The notes beneath the pieces were generated by a model. The model saw only the letters and a program-made list of their open reading frames with translations. It ran no database searches and had not been told where the DNA came from. Made by a program: the position numbers and the translations under genes. From Octadecabacter antarcticus 307 (lineage in GTDB: Bacteria > Pseudomonadota > Alphaproteobacteria > Rhodobacterales > Rhodobacteraceae), in NCBI RefSeq assembly GCF_000155675.2, contig NC_020911.1, forward strand, positions 2,098,501-2,162,500: a stretch of DNA of 64,000 nucleotides, written 5' to 3'. Every line of letters starts with the position of its first letter. Position 1 is the stretch's first letter. This document shows positions 18,774 through 27,318 of the stretch, one piece after another.

Positions 18774-20366
18774 TTAGTCGTCTTGGCGTTCATCAAAACT
18801 CATTGTGATGAAGGTTGGTGCGTCGTCACCCATTCCCACAACCTTTGGGCCACGATCGTGGTTGTCGCGCCCGCCCCGATTACGGCCAGCGCGTGATTGT
18901 TCACGTTTCGAATTGTCGGAATGGTCCTGCCGCGGTGCGTGCTGCGTCGGTTCAAACCTTATCGGTTCAGCGCTCGGCGTTTCAACTTTTGTTGTTTCGA
19001 CCTTTGGCGTCTCGGCCTTGGGTACGTGCGTTTCAGGCGCTTCGACTTTAGGTGTGTCCTGCTTGGGTGCTTCAGATTGTGCAGTTTCTATAGGCGCAGT
19101 TACGGCTTTTTCCGCGTCATTCTTACGGCCACGACCACCACGGGTCCTCGTGCGCTTGGGCCTGTCGTCGATTGTCGCTACGACCTCTGCAGGTTTCGCA
19201 GAAGGCGCGGCCGAAGGCATTCCCGGCAGGTCCATTCTGGGGACCGCCATTTCCACAAGCCGTTCAATATCATCGAGATTCTTCTGGTCGCGCGGTGTGC
19301 AAATCATGATCGTTGCACCCGTTTTGCCCGCACGACCCGTGCGACCAATCCGGTGCACATAGTCTTCTGCGTGGCTGGGAACGTCGTAGTTAAACACGTG
19401 GCTCACGTTGGGAATATCGAGGCCACGGGCCGCAACATCAGACGCCACGAGAAAACGCAGCGTCCCATCGCGGAATTTCGCAAGTGTGCGCATCCGATGC
19501 GATTGTTCAAGATCCCCATGGATCGGAGAGGCGTCAAGACCCGCCTTCGTCATGGACTTCGCAACGGCATCGACGTCAATTTTGCGGTTACAAAAAATGA
19601 TCCCGTTGCGGCAGTTCGCACCTTCACTAGCAATGATATCACGCAGCAGTTTTTGTTTTTCGATCGCCTCAGAGGTTTTCTTGGAGCCTTTGAACATAAT
19701 TACGCCCTGCGTAATCGTTTCCGACGTCGTCGCGGCGCGCGCGACTTCGATTTTGGCGGGGTTGGACAGGAATGTATTGGTAATCCGCTCAATCTCGGGC
19801 GCCATCGTCGCAGAGAAGAACAGCGTTTGGCGGGTGAAGGGTGTCAGCCCGAAAATTCGTTCGATATCAGGGATAAAACCCATGTCGAGCATCCGGTCAG
19901 CCTCATCGACGACCATGATTTTCACGTCTGACAGGATCAGTTTGCCGCGTTCAAAATGATCCAGAAGGCGACCAGGGGTTGCGATCAGAACGTCGACCCC
20001 CCGATCAATCAGGTTGTCTTGTTCTTTGAACGACACGCCACCAATCAACAACGCTTTGGTCAGCTTGGTGTATTTGGCGTAAGTATCAAAATTTTCAGCC
20101 ACTTGCGCGGCCAATTCACGTGTCGGCGCCAGTACTAAGGACCGTGGCATCCGCGCTCGCGCACGGCCACGTTTCAGCATTGTAATCATCGGCAGCGTGA
20201 AACCAGCAGTTTTGCCGGTGCCCGTCTGGGCGATCCCCAGCACGTCGCGGCCTTCCAATGCGGGGGGAATCGCACCGGCTTGAATGGGGGTCGGCGTTGT
20301 GTAGCCGGTCTCTTCGACGGCCTTTAGGACCTTTGCGTCGAGCTTTAAGTCGCTGAATTTAATCAA
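18774..20366 (-). CDS. DEAD-box ATP-dependent RNA helicase (RhlE-like)
   Basis: The protein unwinds RNA structure in ribosome assembly or mRNA decay. The best start is TTG 20366 (LIKFSDLKLDAKVL), which follows AGGAATAAC and matches homologue N-termini that begin at the Q-motif region; upstream in-frame codons look non-coding. The product has 530 residues. Motifs in order are AQTGTGKTAGF (I), PTRELAAQ (Ia), DEADRMLDMGF (II), FSATMAPE (III) and HRIGRTGRAGKTG (VI). The C-terminus is a long low-complexity tail with repeated PK-ET-V segments and an Arg/Gly-rich RNA-binding end. Convergent to rnj. Confidence 0.95.
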   Translation of the reverse strand: MIKFSDLKLDAKVLKAVEETGYTTPTPIQAGAIPPALEGRDVLGIAQTGTGKTAGFTLPMITMLKRGRARARMPRSLVLAPTRELAAQVAENFDTYAKYTKLTKALLIGGVSFKEQDNLIDRGVDVLIATPGRLLDHFERGKLILSDVKIMVVDEADRMLDMGFIPDIERIFGLTPFTRQTLFFSATMAPEIERITNTFLSNPAKIEVARAATTSETITQGVIMFKGSKKTSEAIEKQKLLRDIIASEGANCRNGIIFCNRKIDVDAVAKSMTKAGLDASPIHGDLEQSHRMRTLAKFRDGTLRFLVASDVAARGLDIPNVSHVFNYDVPSHAEDYVHRIGRTGRAGKTGATIMICTPRDQKNLDDIERLVEMAVPRMDLPGMPSAAPSAKPAEVVATIDDRPKRTRTRGGRGRKNDAEKAVTAPIETAQSEAPKQDTPKVEAPETHVPKAETPKVETTKVETPSAEPIRFEPTQHAPRQDHSDNSKREQSRAGRNRGGRDNHDRGPKVVGMGDDAPTFITMSFDERQDD

Positions 20367-20495
20367 GTTATTCCTTTCGCGGAGTTTGCAGGCTAATTGC
20401 CGCAATCGTCACGCGGCTGGGCTGGCCATATTGCCTGCCCTTTGGGTGGCGAACACTTACGTCTGGGCCGCGCTAACGTCAAGGAAACAAAGGGG

Positions 20496-21092
20496 TTACC
20501 CCGCAGAGTGATGGATTTGGGGGATATATCCGCCACGTAAAACGTTAATCATGGGCGGCGCGGTGAGGACCATAACGGTGCCCGTGGGCCGTCGTTTTGG
20601 TGCGCCGTAGCCTGAGGGGGTGTAAGGCCGCGCGGATTCTATGGTTAATAAGTTGATTTCGTTTGTTTTAATGAATGTTCCTGCGGGCAATGTGGCGACG
20701 TCTGCGTGGTGGATCTGCAGGGCGCGCGCGCCGTGAACGGCACGGGCGGCATGCAGGATCGCGTCCATCTGCGGCGACTTCAAGTCACCGCCCCAAGCAT
20801 CTGAAAACGCGTTATAATTTGACCTGTGGCAATAGGCACAAGGTCGGTGTCCGGCGGACAGCGCGACAGCTTCATCTAGGAAAAACAGCGCTGTCCATTT
20901 GTGGCCTGTCATCACATCACGTCGCCGGTTCTGCCAATCGAGCGTGCAACAAATCCACGCGCGATGTTTCCACAGCGCGGGGCCCATGACCTTGTCAGAG
21001 GTATGCAAAACTCCGCGATTTCCGGTGAACACGCCACGCATCGCAACATCTGTGATTTGCCCGTCAGGTTGGACGCTATTGCGCAATGTCAC
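20496..21092 (-). CDS. Conserved protein of unknown function with GHRPCxxC motif
   Basis: This 198-residue soluble protein starts at GTG 21092 (MTLRNSVQPDGQITD); upstream the frame shows no better start. The notable motif is ALSAGHRPCAYCHRSNYNAF, with a possible zinc-binding Cys pair. The C-terminal part is TPPMIN-like beta-rich sequence. Similar proteins of about 190 residues occur across proteobacteria as uncharacterised (from memory). No catalytic set is recognised, and the neighbours (DEAD helicase, secreted protein) give no clear hint. Confidence 0.75.
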   Translation of the reverse strand: MTLRNSVQPDGQITDVAMRGVFTGNRGVLHTSDKVMGPALWKHRAWICCTLDWQNRRRDVMTGHKWTALFFLDEAVALSAGHRPCAYCHRSNYNAFSDAWGGDLKSPQMDAILHAARAVHGARALQIHHADVATLPAGTFIKTNEINLLTIESARPYTPSGYGAPKRRPTGTVMVLTAPPMINVLRGGYIPQIHHSAG

Positions 21093-21170
21093 AGTGTTTT
21101 ATCGGTTTCGTACAAAAGTCTCACGCGCTTGCGTATGGTTTTGACAAAGATATAATAGCGCACTTGGACG

Positions 21171-21611
21171 CTACAAGGCGCGGGCGTCGGTCATCACGGT
21201 CGTCTGCCACGTCTCCGGATCGGTGACGGCTTGCAAAGCGCCGCGCAGTGTGATGCGGCTGCCTTCTTCAAAACCTGTCAAAGGGTCTGCCATGGTGACT
21301 TGCAAGGATGTGCCGTGTTCGGGGGATCCACAGAACGGGCAAAATCCCATGTCGGACACAAGAATGAAGTCGGTTATTTCGGGCCCGTTGGTCAGTGGTA
21401 CGACGTAGCCGGTGATGTCGAACTGATCGATGCCGTTTTCCACGGCGGCGGGAAAAATCTTGCGTACTTCGTATGTTGTGTCCGTCACGATTTCTTCGAT
21501 TAAGATTGCGGCCAGAAGATCCCATGACGCGACCATATCATCGGCCCAAACGGCCCCAGCCGACAGTGTTATGGGGGCAGCGAGTGCGGCGAACGATATG
21601 GAACTTTTCAT
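21171..21611 (-). CDS. Secreted protein of unknown function, DUF3299-like
   Basis: ATG 21611 follows AAGGA and opens a signal peptide MKSSISFAALAAPITLSAGAVWA, giving 146 residues in total; in-frame codons upstream to 21707 were excluded as leader sequence. The mature protein has DITGYVVPLTNGPEITDFIL and MGFCPFCGSPEHG, which resembles the layout of DUF3299 (a VPL-type strand followed by a Cys-containing strand), here with a CxxC motif. A periplasmic location and metal or redox use of the CxxC are inference. It lies downstream of prfC on the same strand, 116 bases from the prfC stop. Confidence 0.65.
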   Translation of the reverse strand: MKSSISFAALAAPITLSAGAVWADDMVASWDLLAAILIEEIVTDTTYEVRKIFPAAVENGIDQFDITGYVVPLTNGPEITDFILVSDMGFCPFCGSPEHGTSLQVTMADPLTGFEEGSRITLRGALQAVTDPETWQTTVMTDARAL

Positions 21612-21726
21612 GCGGACTATCCTTAGATTTGGGCGATTTGGGACGACGTTATGAAATTTGCCCGTGCTGATCAATAATCCAAGATCGGCCTCGGCGGTTT
21701 GTTGCAAGAACGACTCAAGTTTCGTG

Positions 21727-23322
21727 TCAGGCCATCATTTCCTTGGTCGCGGTCAGGCTGATATCGGGGTAGTCGCGCCCGACGCGGTCGATGTCCCACT
21801 GCAGGCGTGTCAGGTAGACGGTGTCGCCGTCGCTGTCGGTTCCGATGTGCAATTTATTGGCGGTGACGAATTTTTCGATTGCCAACTTGTCACCGGACAC
21901 CCAGCGGGCTGAGGTGAATTGTGACTGTTCAAACCGCACGGGCAGGCCGTATTCCAGTTCAATCCTGCTGGCCAAGACCTCAAATTGCAACGGGCCAACG
22001 ACGCCAACGATGAAGCCGGAACCAAATGAGGGTTTGAACACCTTTGCCGCGCCTTCTTCGGCAAATTGCATCAGTGCTTTTTCGAGGTGTTTGGATTTCA
22101 ACGGATCGCCCGAACGCACGCCTTGCAGCAATTCGGGCGCGAAGCTGGGGATGCCTTTGACGTTGAGGATTTCGCCTTCGGTCAATGTATCGCCGATGCG
22201 CAATTGGCCGTGGTTGGGAATGCCGATGATGTCGCCGGCCCATGCTTCTTCGGCGAGTTCACGATCAGACGCGAGGAACAGAACAGGATTAGAAATTGCC
22301 ATCTGCTTTTTTGTGCGTACGTGGGTCAGTTTTTGCCCACGCGTAAAGTGGCCCGATGCCATGCGCACAAACGCGACGCGGTCGCGGTGTTTGGGATCCA
22401 TGTTGGCCTGAACCTTGAACACAAAGCCGGTGACGGTCTTTTCTTCCGGCAGGATCGTGCGGGGCTGGGCGGTTTGCGGCTGGGGTTCGGGGCCATATTG
22501 ACTGATCCCTTCCATCAATTCGCGCACGCCAAATGAATTGATCGCAGAGCCAAACCATATAGGGGTCATCGTCCCTTCGAGGACGGCCTTGGGGTCGAGT
22601 TTTGGTAGCAGTTCTTTCGCCATTTCGATTTCTTCGCGGAATTGATCAAGGAGGCGTTCTGGAACGTATTCTTCCCATTTCGGGTCATCCAAGCCCTTGA
22701 TCTCAACGCTTGCGGCGACAGTGTTTCGATCCGCGCGGTCCATAATATCCAGTCGGTCGCGCAGGATGTCGTAACAGCCAATGAAATCGCGGCCTGTTCC
22801 AATGGGCCAGCTTGCGGGTGTCACATCAATCGCGAGATTTTCTTGGATTTCATCGATGATTTCAAAGGTATCACGGCTTTCTCGGTCCATTTTGTTACAG
22901 AACGTCAGGATCGGTAGATCGCGCAGGCGGCAGACTTCGAACAGTTTGCGGGTCTGGGATTCCACGCCTTTAGCCCCGTCAATGACCATGACAGCGGCGT
23001 CCACGGCTGTAAGCGTACGGTAGGTGTCTTCGGAAAAATCAGAGTGTCCGGGGGTGTCGACAAGATTGTAGCGGAAGTGTTTGTAATCAAAAGACATTGC
23101 CGATGCAGACACAGAAATTCCGCGATCCTTTTCCATCTGCATAAAGTCGGATCGCGTGCGCCGTGCTTCACCTTTGGCGCGCACTTGGCCTGCCATCTGG
23201 ATCGCCCCGCCAAACAACAGGAACTTTTCCGTCAGGGTCGTCTTGCCTGCGTCGGGGTGCGAGATGATCGCAAAGGTCCGGCGGCGGGCAATTTCAGCGG
23301 GGAGGGCGGGTCGATTTGTCAT
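21727..23322 (-). CDS. prfC: Peptide chain release factor 3
   Basis: This translational GTPase recycles release factors 1 and 2 from the ribosome after peptide release. The 531 residues from ATG 23322 (MTNRPALPAEIARRRTFAII) match the family. GTP-binding motifs are ISHPDAGKTTLTEK (G1), DTPGHSDFSEDT (G3) and FCNKMDRESRD (G4). Domain II and the RF3-specific C-terminal domain follow. Twelve additional in-frame codons upstream (to 23358) are unlikely to be translated because homologues begin at MTN-like sequence. Confidence 0.97.
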   Translation of the reverse strand: MTNRPALPAEIARRRTFAIISHPDAGKTTLTEKFLLFGGAIQMAGQVRAKGEARRTRSDFMQMEKDRGISVSASAMSFDYKHFRYNLVDTPGHSDFSEDTYRTLTAVDAAVMVIDGAKGVESQTRKLFEVCRLRDLPILTFCNKMDRESRDTFEIIDEIQENLAIDVTPASWPIGTGRDFIGCYDILRDRLDIMDRADRNTVAASVEIKGLDDPKWEEYVPERLLDQFREEIEMAKELLPKLDPKAVLEGTMTPIWFGSAINSFGVRELMEGISQYGPEPQPQTAQPRTILPEEKTVTGFVFKVQANMDPKHRDRVAFVRMASGHFTRGQKLTHVRTKKQMAISNPVLFLASDRELAEEAWAGDIIGIPNHGQLRIGDTLTEGEILNVKGIPSFAPELLQGVRSGDPLKSKHLEKALMQFAEEGAAKVFKPSFGSGFIVGVVGPLQFEVLASRIELEYGLPVRFEQSQFTSARWVSGDKLAIEKFVTANKLHIGTDSDGDTVYLTRLQWDIDRVGRDYPDISLTATKEMMA

Positions 23323-23365
23323 GACCTGCGCTATAACGGGGCGGTGCGTCAGGCGCAATCGGCCC

Positions 23366-24349
23366 TTAACTAGAAGACGCGCGTTTCAGTAGCGCCACGA
23401 CGTCTGGACGGTTGGCGAGGCTTTCGGTGACTTCAAACGCTTCGTGGAGCGTGTCGAGGTGATTGGCCGCGCTGACGCCATCGGGCAGGGCGGCGCGGGT
23501 GCGCGCGTCAACCAGCAGTGTTTCTGCGGCGATGCCTTCCGCGTAGATAATCTGGTGGTCGTCAAATAGGATCTGGAAATAGTCCACAAAGCCACCGTCC
23601 TGTTGATACACAGACGTGCCGTTGATCAGGTGGCGGACTTTGACCAGCACCTCGGATCTGCCAGCGCCAATGCGGTCTTCGCGCTGGTAGATGAACAGGC
23701 GGTGATCGGGAGAGAGTACCAGATCGCGGTTATTGAACAACGCACCTGCGGTGATGACAACGGGGGCGTAATCGCCTACGGCGCGCACTGTTGTATTGCC
23801 AATCCAGCGAATTTTCTGTGGGCCTGCATCGCGGGTGAGGATGCGGTCGTCGATTTTAAGGTCTTCAATCGGGACCTGCGTACCGGATGCCAGAGTGATG
23901 TGGGTGCCACGGGCAAAGCGCACACAGGCAACATCGCCAAATTTTGCCGCCACTGCATCGCGGTTGGCTCCAACGAGGCGGTAATCATATTCGGCACCCA
24001 GCGTGGCCAGCGGCATCATGTAAACTTCGGCGGCCTCATCACCTTCGACTTCGACCAAGATCAGCGCTTCGTAGGTAGTGCTGTCAGGGGCCATCAAGGT
24101 GATTACGCAATCAAGGTACAGCAAATTTCCCGGTGTCCCGATCGTCGTATCTTCGGCCACGACGAAGGCTGTGCCGTCGCCTTTCTCATATGTTAGTGCC
24201 TTACGCGTCAGGTTCGGGCCAAGCTGGTACACGTCATCAAGCATCAGTTCATCCATGAACGTCACGCCTTCCCCTTCGGCCACGCCTTCGGTCACGACAA
24301 AATCGTTTGACGCGAAAACGGCGATGGTCTTGTGGGCGGTTTCGGTCAT
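23366..24349 (-). CDS. Hint-domain protein with an atypical catalytic position
   Basis: This 327-residue protein has a Hint_2 domain (the Hedgehog/intein fold common in roseobacters) from about residue 140 to 300. The start is CVRFARGTHITLASGTQVPI, followed by DLKIDDRILTRDAGPQKIRW and the LSPDHRLFI block with His216. In usual family members a Cys stands immediately before the F-x-x-G-T block as nucleophile; here that place is Arg144, with Cys142 two residues earlier. The N-terminal 130 residues are acidic and beta-rich. Secretion by type I or other routes is often assumed for this group, but no signal is visible. Self-splicing activity is doubtful. Confidence 0.85.
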   Translation of the reverse strand: MTETAHKTIAVFASNDFVVTEGVAEGEGVTFMDELMLDDVYQLGPNLTRKALTYEKGDGTAFVVAEDTTIGTPGNLLYLDCVITLMAPDSTTYEALILVEVEGDEAAEVYMMPLATLGAEYDYRLVGANRDAVAAKFGDVACVRFARGTHITLASGTQVPIEDLKIDDRILTRDAGPQKIRWIGNTTVRAVGDYAPVVITAGALFNNRDLVLSPDHRLFIYQREDRIGAGRSEVLVKVRHLINGTSVYQQDGGFVDYFQILFDDHQIIYAEGIAAETLLVDARTRAALPDGVSAANHLDTLHEAFEVTESLANRPDVVALLKRASSS

Positions 24350-24443
24350 GAGTGGGTTCCCTAATAAATGGGGGTGGTCATTTCGAAGTCATCTACCTTA
24401 GAAATAGGGCGGAATATCGTCAACAGTTCGTCTGTAGAGGGGC

Positions 24444-24461
24444 GATTGTTGATCATCAATC
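24444..24461. promoter_or_regulatory. Palindrome between the Hint gene and the SDR gene
   Basis: GATTGTTGATCATCAATC is an 18-bp palindrome with one mismatch per arm, located in the 154-base divergent spacer 43 bases before the SDR start. It resembles an FNR/CRP-like site (TTGAT and ATCAA half-sites) but the half-site spacing is not the standard one. It is a candidate operator only. Confidence 0.35.
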
Positions 24462-24503
24462 AAATCATGGGGTTATAGGCCTCGTTTCAAGGAGGATTGC
24501 GAA

Positions 24504-25283
24504 ATGGACATGGGCATCAAAGGCAAGCGGGCACTGGTTTGTGCGTCGTCAAAGGGTCTCGGACGAGGCTGCGCCGAGGCGTTGGCAGCGGAGGGCGTTG
24601 ATTTAGTGTTGAACGCACGTGGGTCTGACGCATTAGAGGCGACGGCTGCCACGATCCGCGCAGTACACGGCGTGGATGTGGTTACGGTTGCTGCAGATAT
24701 AACCACACTCGAGGGTCAGGCGGTAGTCTTAGCCGCAGCGCAAGGCGTCGATATCTTGGTAACAAATGCGGGCGGTCCGCCGCCCGGCCTGTGGTCGGAT
24801 TGGGACCGCGACGCGTTTATCGCGGCACTTGACGCCAATATGCTGACCCCGATTGCGCTGATCCAAGCACTGGTGCCCGCAATGATGGATCGCGGCTGGG
24901 GCCGTGTGATCAACATTACATCTGGATCCGTCAAAGCGCCGATTCCGGTTCTCGGCCTGTCCAACACGGCCCGCGCTGGTCTGACAGGATTTGTGGCGGG
25001 CACATCGCGGCAGGTCGCAGGGTCTGGCGTGACGATCAACAACCTGTTGCCCGGTATTCACGCAACGGATCGCGCACAGTCTTTAGACAAGGGCGTGAGC
25101 GATGCGCAGGGGATTTCCATGGCGCAGGCGAAAGTGAACCGCGAGGCCACGATCCCCGCTGGGCGCTATGGTACGGCGCAAGAATTCGGCGCTGCCTGTA
25201 CGTTTTTGTGTTCGGCGCATGCGGGTTTCATTGTCGGTCAGAACCTGTTGTTGGATGGCGGGGCGGTCAACGCGACGCTCTAG
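24504..25283 (+). CDS. SDR family oxidoreductase with non-canonical active site
   Basis: This 259-residue Rossmann protein starts after a strong AAGGAGG site (24489-24495). The cofactor loop is CASSKGLGRGCAEAL instead of TGxxxGxG, and NAGGPPPG is the family NAG motif. At the catalytic position the usual Tyr-x3-Lys is replaced by LGLSNTARAGLTG, so the Tyr and Lys are absent. A known SDR branch carries this LSN-x-x-R form (from memory). The substrate is unknown. It is divergent from the Hint gene and an ABC ATPase gene follows 103 bases downstream. Confidence 0.88.
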   Translation: MDMGIKGKRALVCASSKGLGRGCAEALAAEGVDLVLNARGSDALEATAATIRAVHGVDVVTVAADITTLEGQAVVLAAAQGVDILVTNAGGPPPGLWSDWDRDAFIAALDANMLTPIALIQALVPAMMDRGWGRVINITSGSVKAPIPVLGLSNTARAGLTGFVAGTSRQVAGSGVTINNLLPGIHATDRAQSLDKGVSDAQGISMAQAKVNREATIPAGRYGTAQEFGAACTFLCSAHAGFIVGQNLLLDGGAVNATL

Positions 25284-25386
25284 TGGGCGCCCGCGCGGCT
25301 TGGTCCCATGACTTGCCCTTGGGGGGACGCGTTGTTATCTGCGATCCATACCCGATATTTTCGGTAAGGATTAAAGGCCTGCATTG

Positions 25387-26490
25387 GTGAGCGACACTTC
25401 CCCCCTTCAACCGCGTCTTGAAATTCGCAATCTGGTGCGCAGCTTTGGCGGGCGGCGGGTTGTGGATGACGTGTCGCTGTCGATCATGCCGGGGCAGGTG
25501 ACGTGTTTGCTGGGGCCGTCGGGCTGCGGCAAATCCACAACATTGCGGATGATTGCAGGCATCGAAAAGCAAAACGCGGGGTCGATCTGGGCTGATGGGG
25601 AACTGGTGTGCGATGGGGTGTTCCGCGTGCCGCCAGAGGGTCGCGCGACAGGCCTGATGTTTCAGGATTTCGCGCTGTTCCCGCATTTGAGCGTGGCAGG
25701 TAATGTCGCCTACGGGCTGTCGGGGCGCGCGTCCAAGACCCGTGGGCGCGTCGAACAACTGCTGGAACGTGTTGGCATGTTGGCACATATTGACCGCTAT
25801 CCCCACGAGCTTTCAGGCGGCGAACAACAGCGCGTCGCGCTGGCCCGCGCACTTGCGCCACGCCCTAAAATCATGCTGATGGATGAACCTTTTTCGGGCC
25901 TCGATGACCGCCTTCGGGATGACATCCGCGATGAGACGTTGGACGTGCTGAAAGCCGAAGGCACCGCCGTTTTGCTTGTCACCCATGAACCCGGTGAGGC
26001 GATGCGCATGGCTGACGAAATCGCACTGATGCGGGATGGTAAGATCGTTCAGATGGGTGCGCCGTATAATATCTACAACACGCCGGTGGACAAAGAGGCC
26101 GCCGGTTTCTTTAGTGATATTAATGTCGTGCCAGCGAAAGTGCAGGGCGCGCTGGCGGTCACACCGTTTGGTCAGTTCCTTGTGCCCGGTGTGGCTGATG
26201 GCACGGCTGTGGACATCGTGATCCGGCCGCAACATCTGAAAATCGACTTTGATCGCTCGGGCAAGGGCCCCAATTCCACAATTGCTGACGGCACGCCCGC
26301 ACGAGGCACGGTCAAACGGGCGCGGTTTATGGGATTTGAAAGTCTGGTGGAATTTGTCCTTGATGATGGCAGTGAGATGAAGGCGGTGATTCCTTCTGTA
26401 TTTTTGCCCAAAAAGGGCATGGTGTTATGGCTGATGATCCGGCGCGACAAATGTTTCATATTCCCGCGACCCAGCGAAGGCGCGACTTGA
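25387..26490 (+). CDS. ABC transporter ATP-binding protein (FbpC/PotA-like)
   Basis: This ATPase of an importer of the Fe3+/spermidine/thiosulfate type has about 367 residues. Motifs are GPSGCGKSTTLRM (Walker A), MFQDFALFPHLSVAGNV (Q-loop), LSGGEQQRVALARAL (signature), LMDEPFSGLD (Walker B) and THEPGEAMRMAD (H-loop). A C-terminal TOBE-type domain follows from about residue 240. GTG 25387 is preferred; TTG 25384 is in frame just before it. No permease or binding-protein gene is adjacent, so the transported substrate cannot be told. Its 3' end overlaps the convergent regulator gene by 66 bases. Confidence 0.92.
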   Translation: MSDTSPLQPRLEIRNLVRSFGGRRVVDDVSLSIMPGQVTCLLGPSGCGKSTTLRMIAGIEKQNAGSIWADGELVCDGVFRVPPEGRATGLMFQDFALFPHLSVAGNVAYGLSGRASKTRGRVEQLLERVGMLAHIDRYPHELSGGEQQRVALARALAPRPKIMLMDEPFSGLDDRLRDDIRDETLDVLKAEGTAVLLVTHEPGEAMRMADEIALMRDGKIVQMGAPYNIYNTPVDKEAAGFFSDINVVPAKVQGALAVTPFGQFLVPGVADGTAVDIVIRPQHLKIDFDRSGKGPNSTIADGTPARGTVKRARFMGFESLVEFVLDDGSEMKAVIPSVFLPKKGMVLWLMIRRDKCFIFPRPSEGAT

Positions 26491-27123
26491 TTGGTAATCT
26501 TCCAGCCGCTTACCTTCTTCTTGCACAAACAAACTCGGCAAGATGCGCAGTGACGTGATTTCGTCGATGCGCAGGTCGTCAAATTTGCGGGTGGTGTCGC
26601 ACCACACCACGCAGGTCCAAAGTCGGCCCCAGTAGTCCAGTTGCAGGGGGCGAACCGTTCGGTCGTGGGTTCCGGTGCTGAGCAATAATTTTTGCCGCGC
26701 GCGGATGGCGCTACGGATTTTCGGCAGGTGCTGGAACCCTCGCGCGGCGTCTGCGAACGGATAAACCGCAAGCGCCCTTGGTGCATTGACCTCTGGCAAC
26801 ACCCCGTCGAGTTTTGTTGCCAAACTGGATGCGGCGGCGGCCAGATCGGGGTCGTGCGATTGGCGCATCGCGGCAAGGCCGACATGCAAAGCTTCGAGTT
26901 CGGCCATAGACAGGTTCAGCGGCGGCAGGGTGATCGCGGCGGTGATGCGGTAGCCTGTGCCGCGCTGGCCCTCAACGGGTACACCGGATTTAGCCAGCGT
27001 TTCCATGTCGCGGTAAATCGTGCGCAGGGACACGTTCATCGCGACAGCCAAATCAGCTGCGCGGTGCAAGCCAGCGCTGCGCAAGTGGCGAATCAGGGTC
27101 ATCAATCGGTCAGCGCGGCGCAT
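26425..27123 (-). CDS. HTH/WYL-type transcriptional regulator (YafY family)
   Basis: This 232-residue protein has an N-terminal helix-turn-helix (LIRHLRSAGLHRAADLAVAM, then SLRTIYRDMETL) and a wing GTGYRI near residue 58. The C-terminal sensor part contains VRPLQLDYWGRLWTCVVWC, matching the WYL-like ligand-binding region of YafY proteins. It probably controls its own promoter: a palindrome lies just upstream at 27150-27165. Its 3' end overlaps the ABC ATPase gene tail to tail by 66 bases, and tatA lies divergently upstream. Target genes cannot be read from the sequence. Confidence 0.9.
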   Translation of the reverse strand: MRRADRLMTLIRHLRSAGLHRAADLAVAMNVSLRTIYRDMETLAKSGVPVEGQRGTGYRITAAITLPPLNLSMAELEALHVGLAAMRQSHDPDLAAAASSLATKLDGVLPEVNAPRALAVYPFADAARGFQHLPKIRSAIRARQKLLLSTGTHDRTVRPLQLDYWGRLWTCVVWCDTTRKFDDLRIDEITSLRILPSLFVQEEGKRLEDYQSSRAFAGSREYETFVAPDHQP

Positions 27124-27149
27124 GTTTGTCCTCCGGTTGTGGCAGTTTA

Positions 27150-27165
27150 TGACATAAAACTGTCA
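27150..27165. promoter_or_regulatory. Candidate operator in the regulator-tatA spacer
   Basis: TGACATAAAACTGTCA is a 5-6-5 perfect palindrome about 27 bases upstream of the YafY-type regulator start. It is embedded in a larger symmetric block (TGGCA at 27140 and TGCCA at 27168) and abuts AACTGTCAGTT. Such spaced palindromes are typical for this regulator class, so autoregulation is the simplest reading. Confidence 0.5.
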
Positions 27166-27282
27166 GTTGCCAGAATAGTGGCACAACATACCGCAAACCC
27201 TTGCGGATTGGGGAGCAATTCAGGCGTTTTGGCCTTTTAAAACATCCATGACGCCACTACGTCTATGGTCTGAAATGCCAAT

Positions 27283-27305
27283 GCGGGTGCCTACGCCCGC
27301 CTTTT
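27283..27305 (+). other. Hairpin in the tatA leader
   Basis: GCGGGTG (27283-27289) pairs with CGCCCGC (27294-27300), with one G-U pair and a CCTA loop, followed by CTTTT. It looks like a small terminator but lies only 14 bases before the tatA start codon, so it may instead be an attenuator or leader structure. Confidence 0.35.
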
Positions 27306-27318
27306 CCGGAGAAAGAAC

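Noticed and set aside
21156..21173. Hairpin TAGCG/CGCTA downstream of the secreted DUF3299-like gene
   Set aside because: The stem is only five base pairs and overlaps the stop codon; there is no T-run of note.
24444..24470. FNR box upstream of the SDR gene
   Set aside because: The half-sites TTGAT and ATCAA are present but five bases apart instead of the required four, so it was kept only as a generic palindrome.
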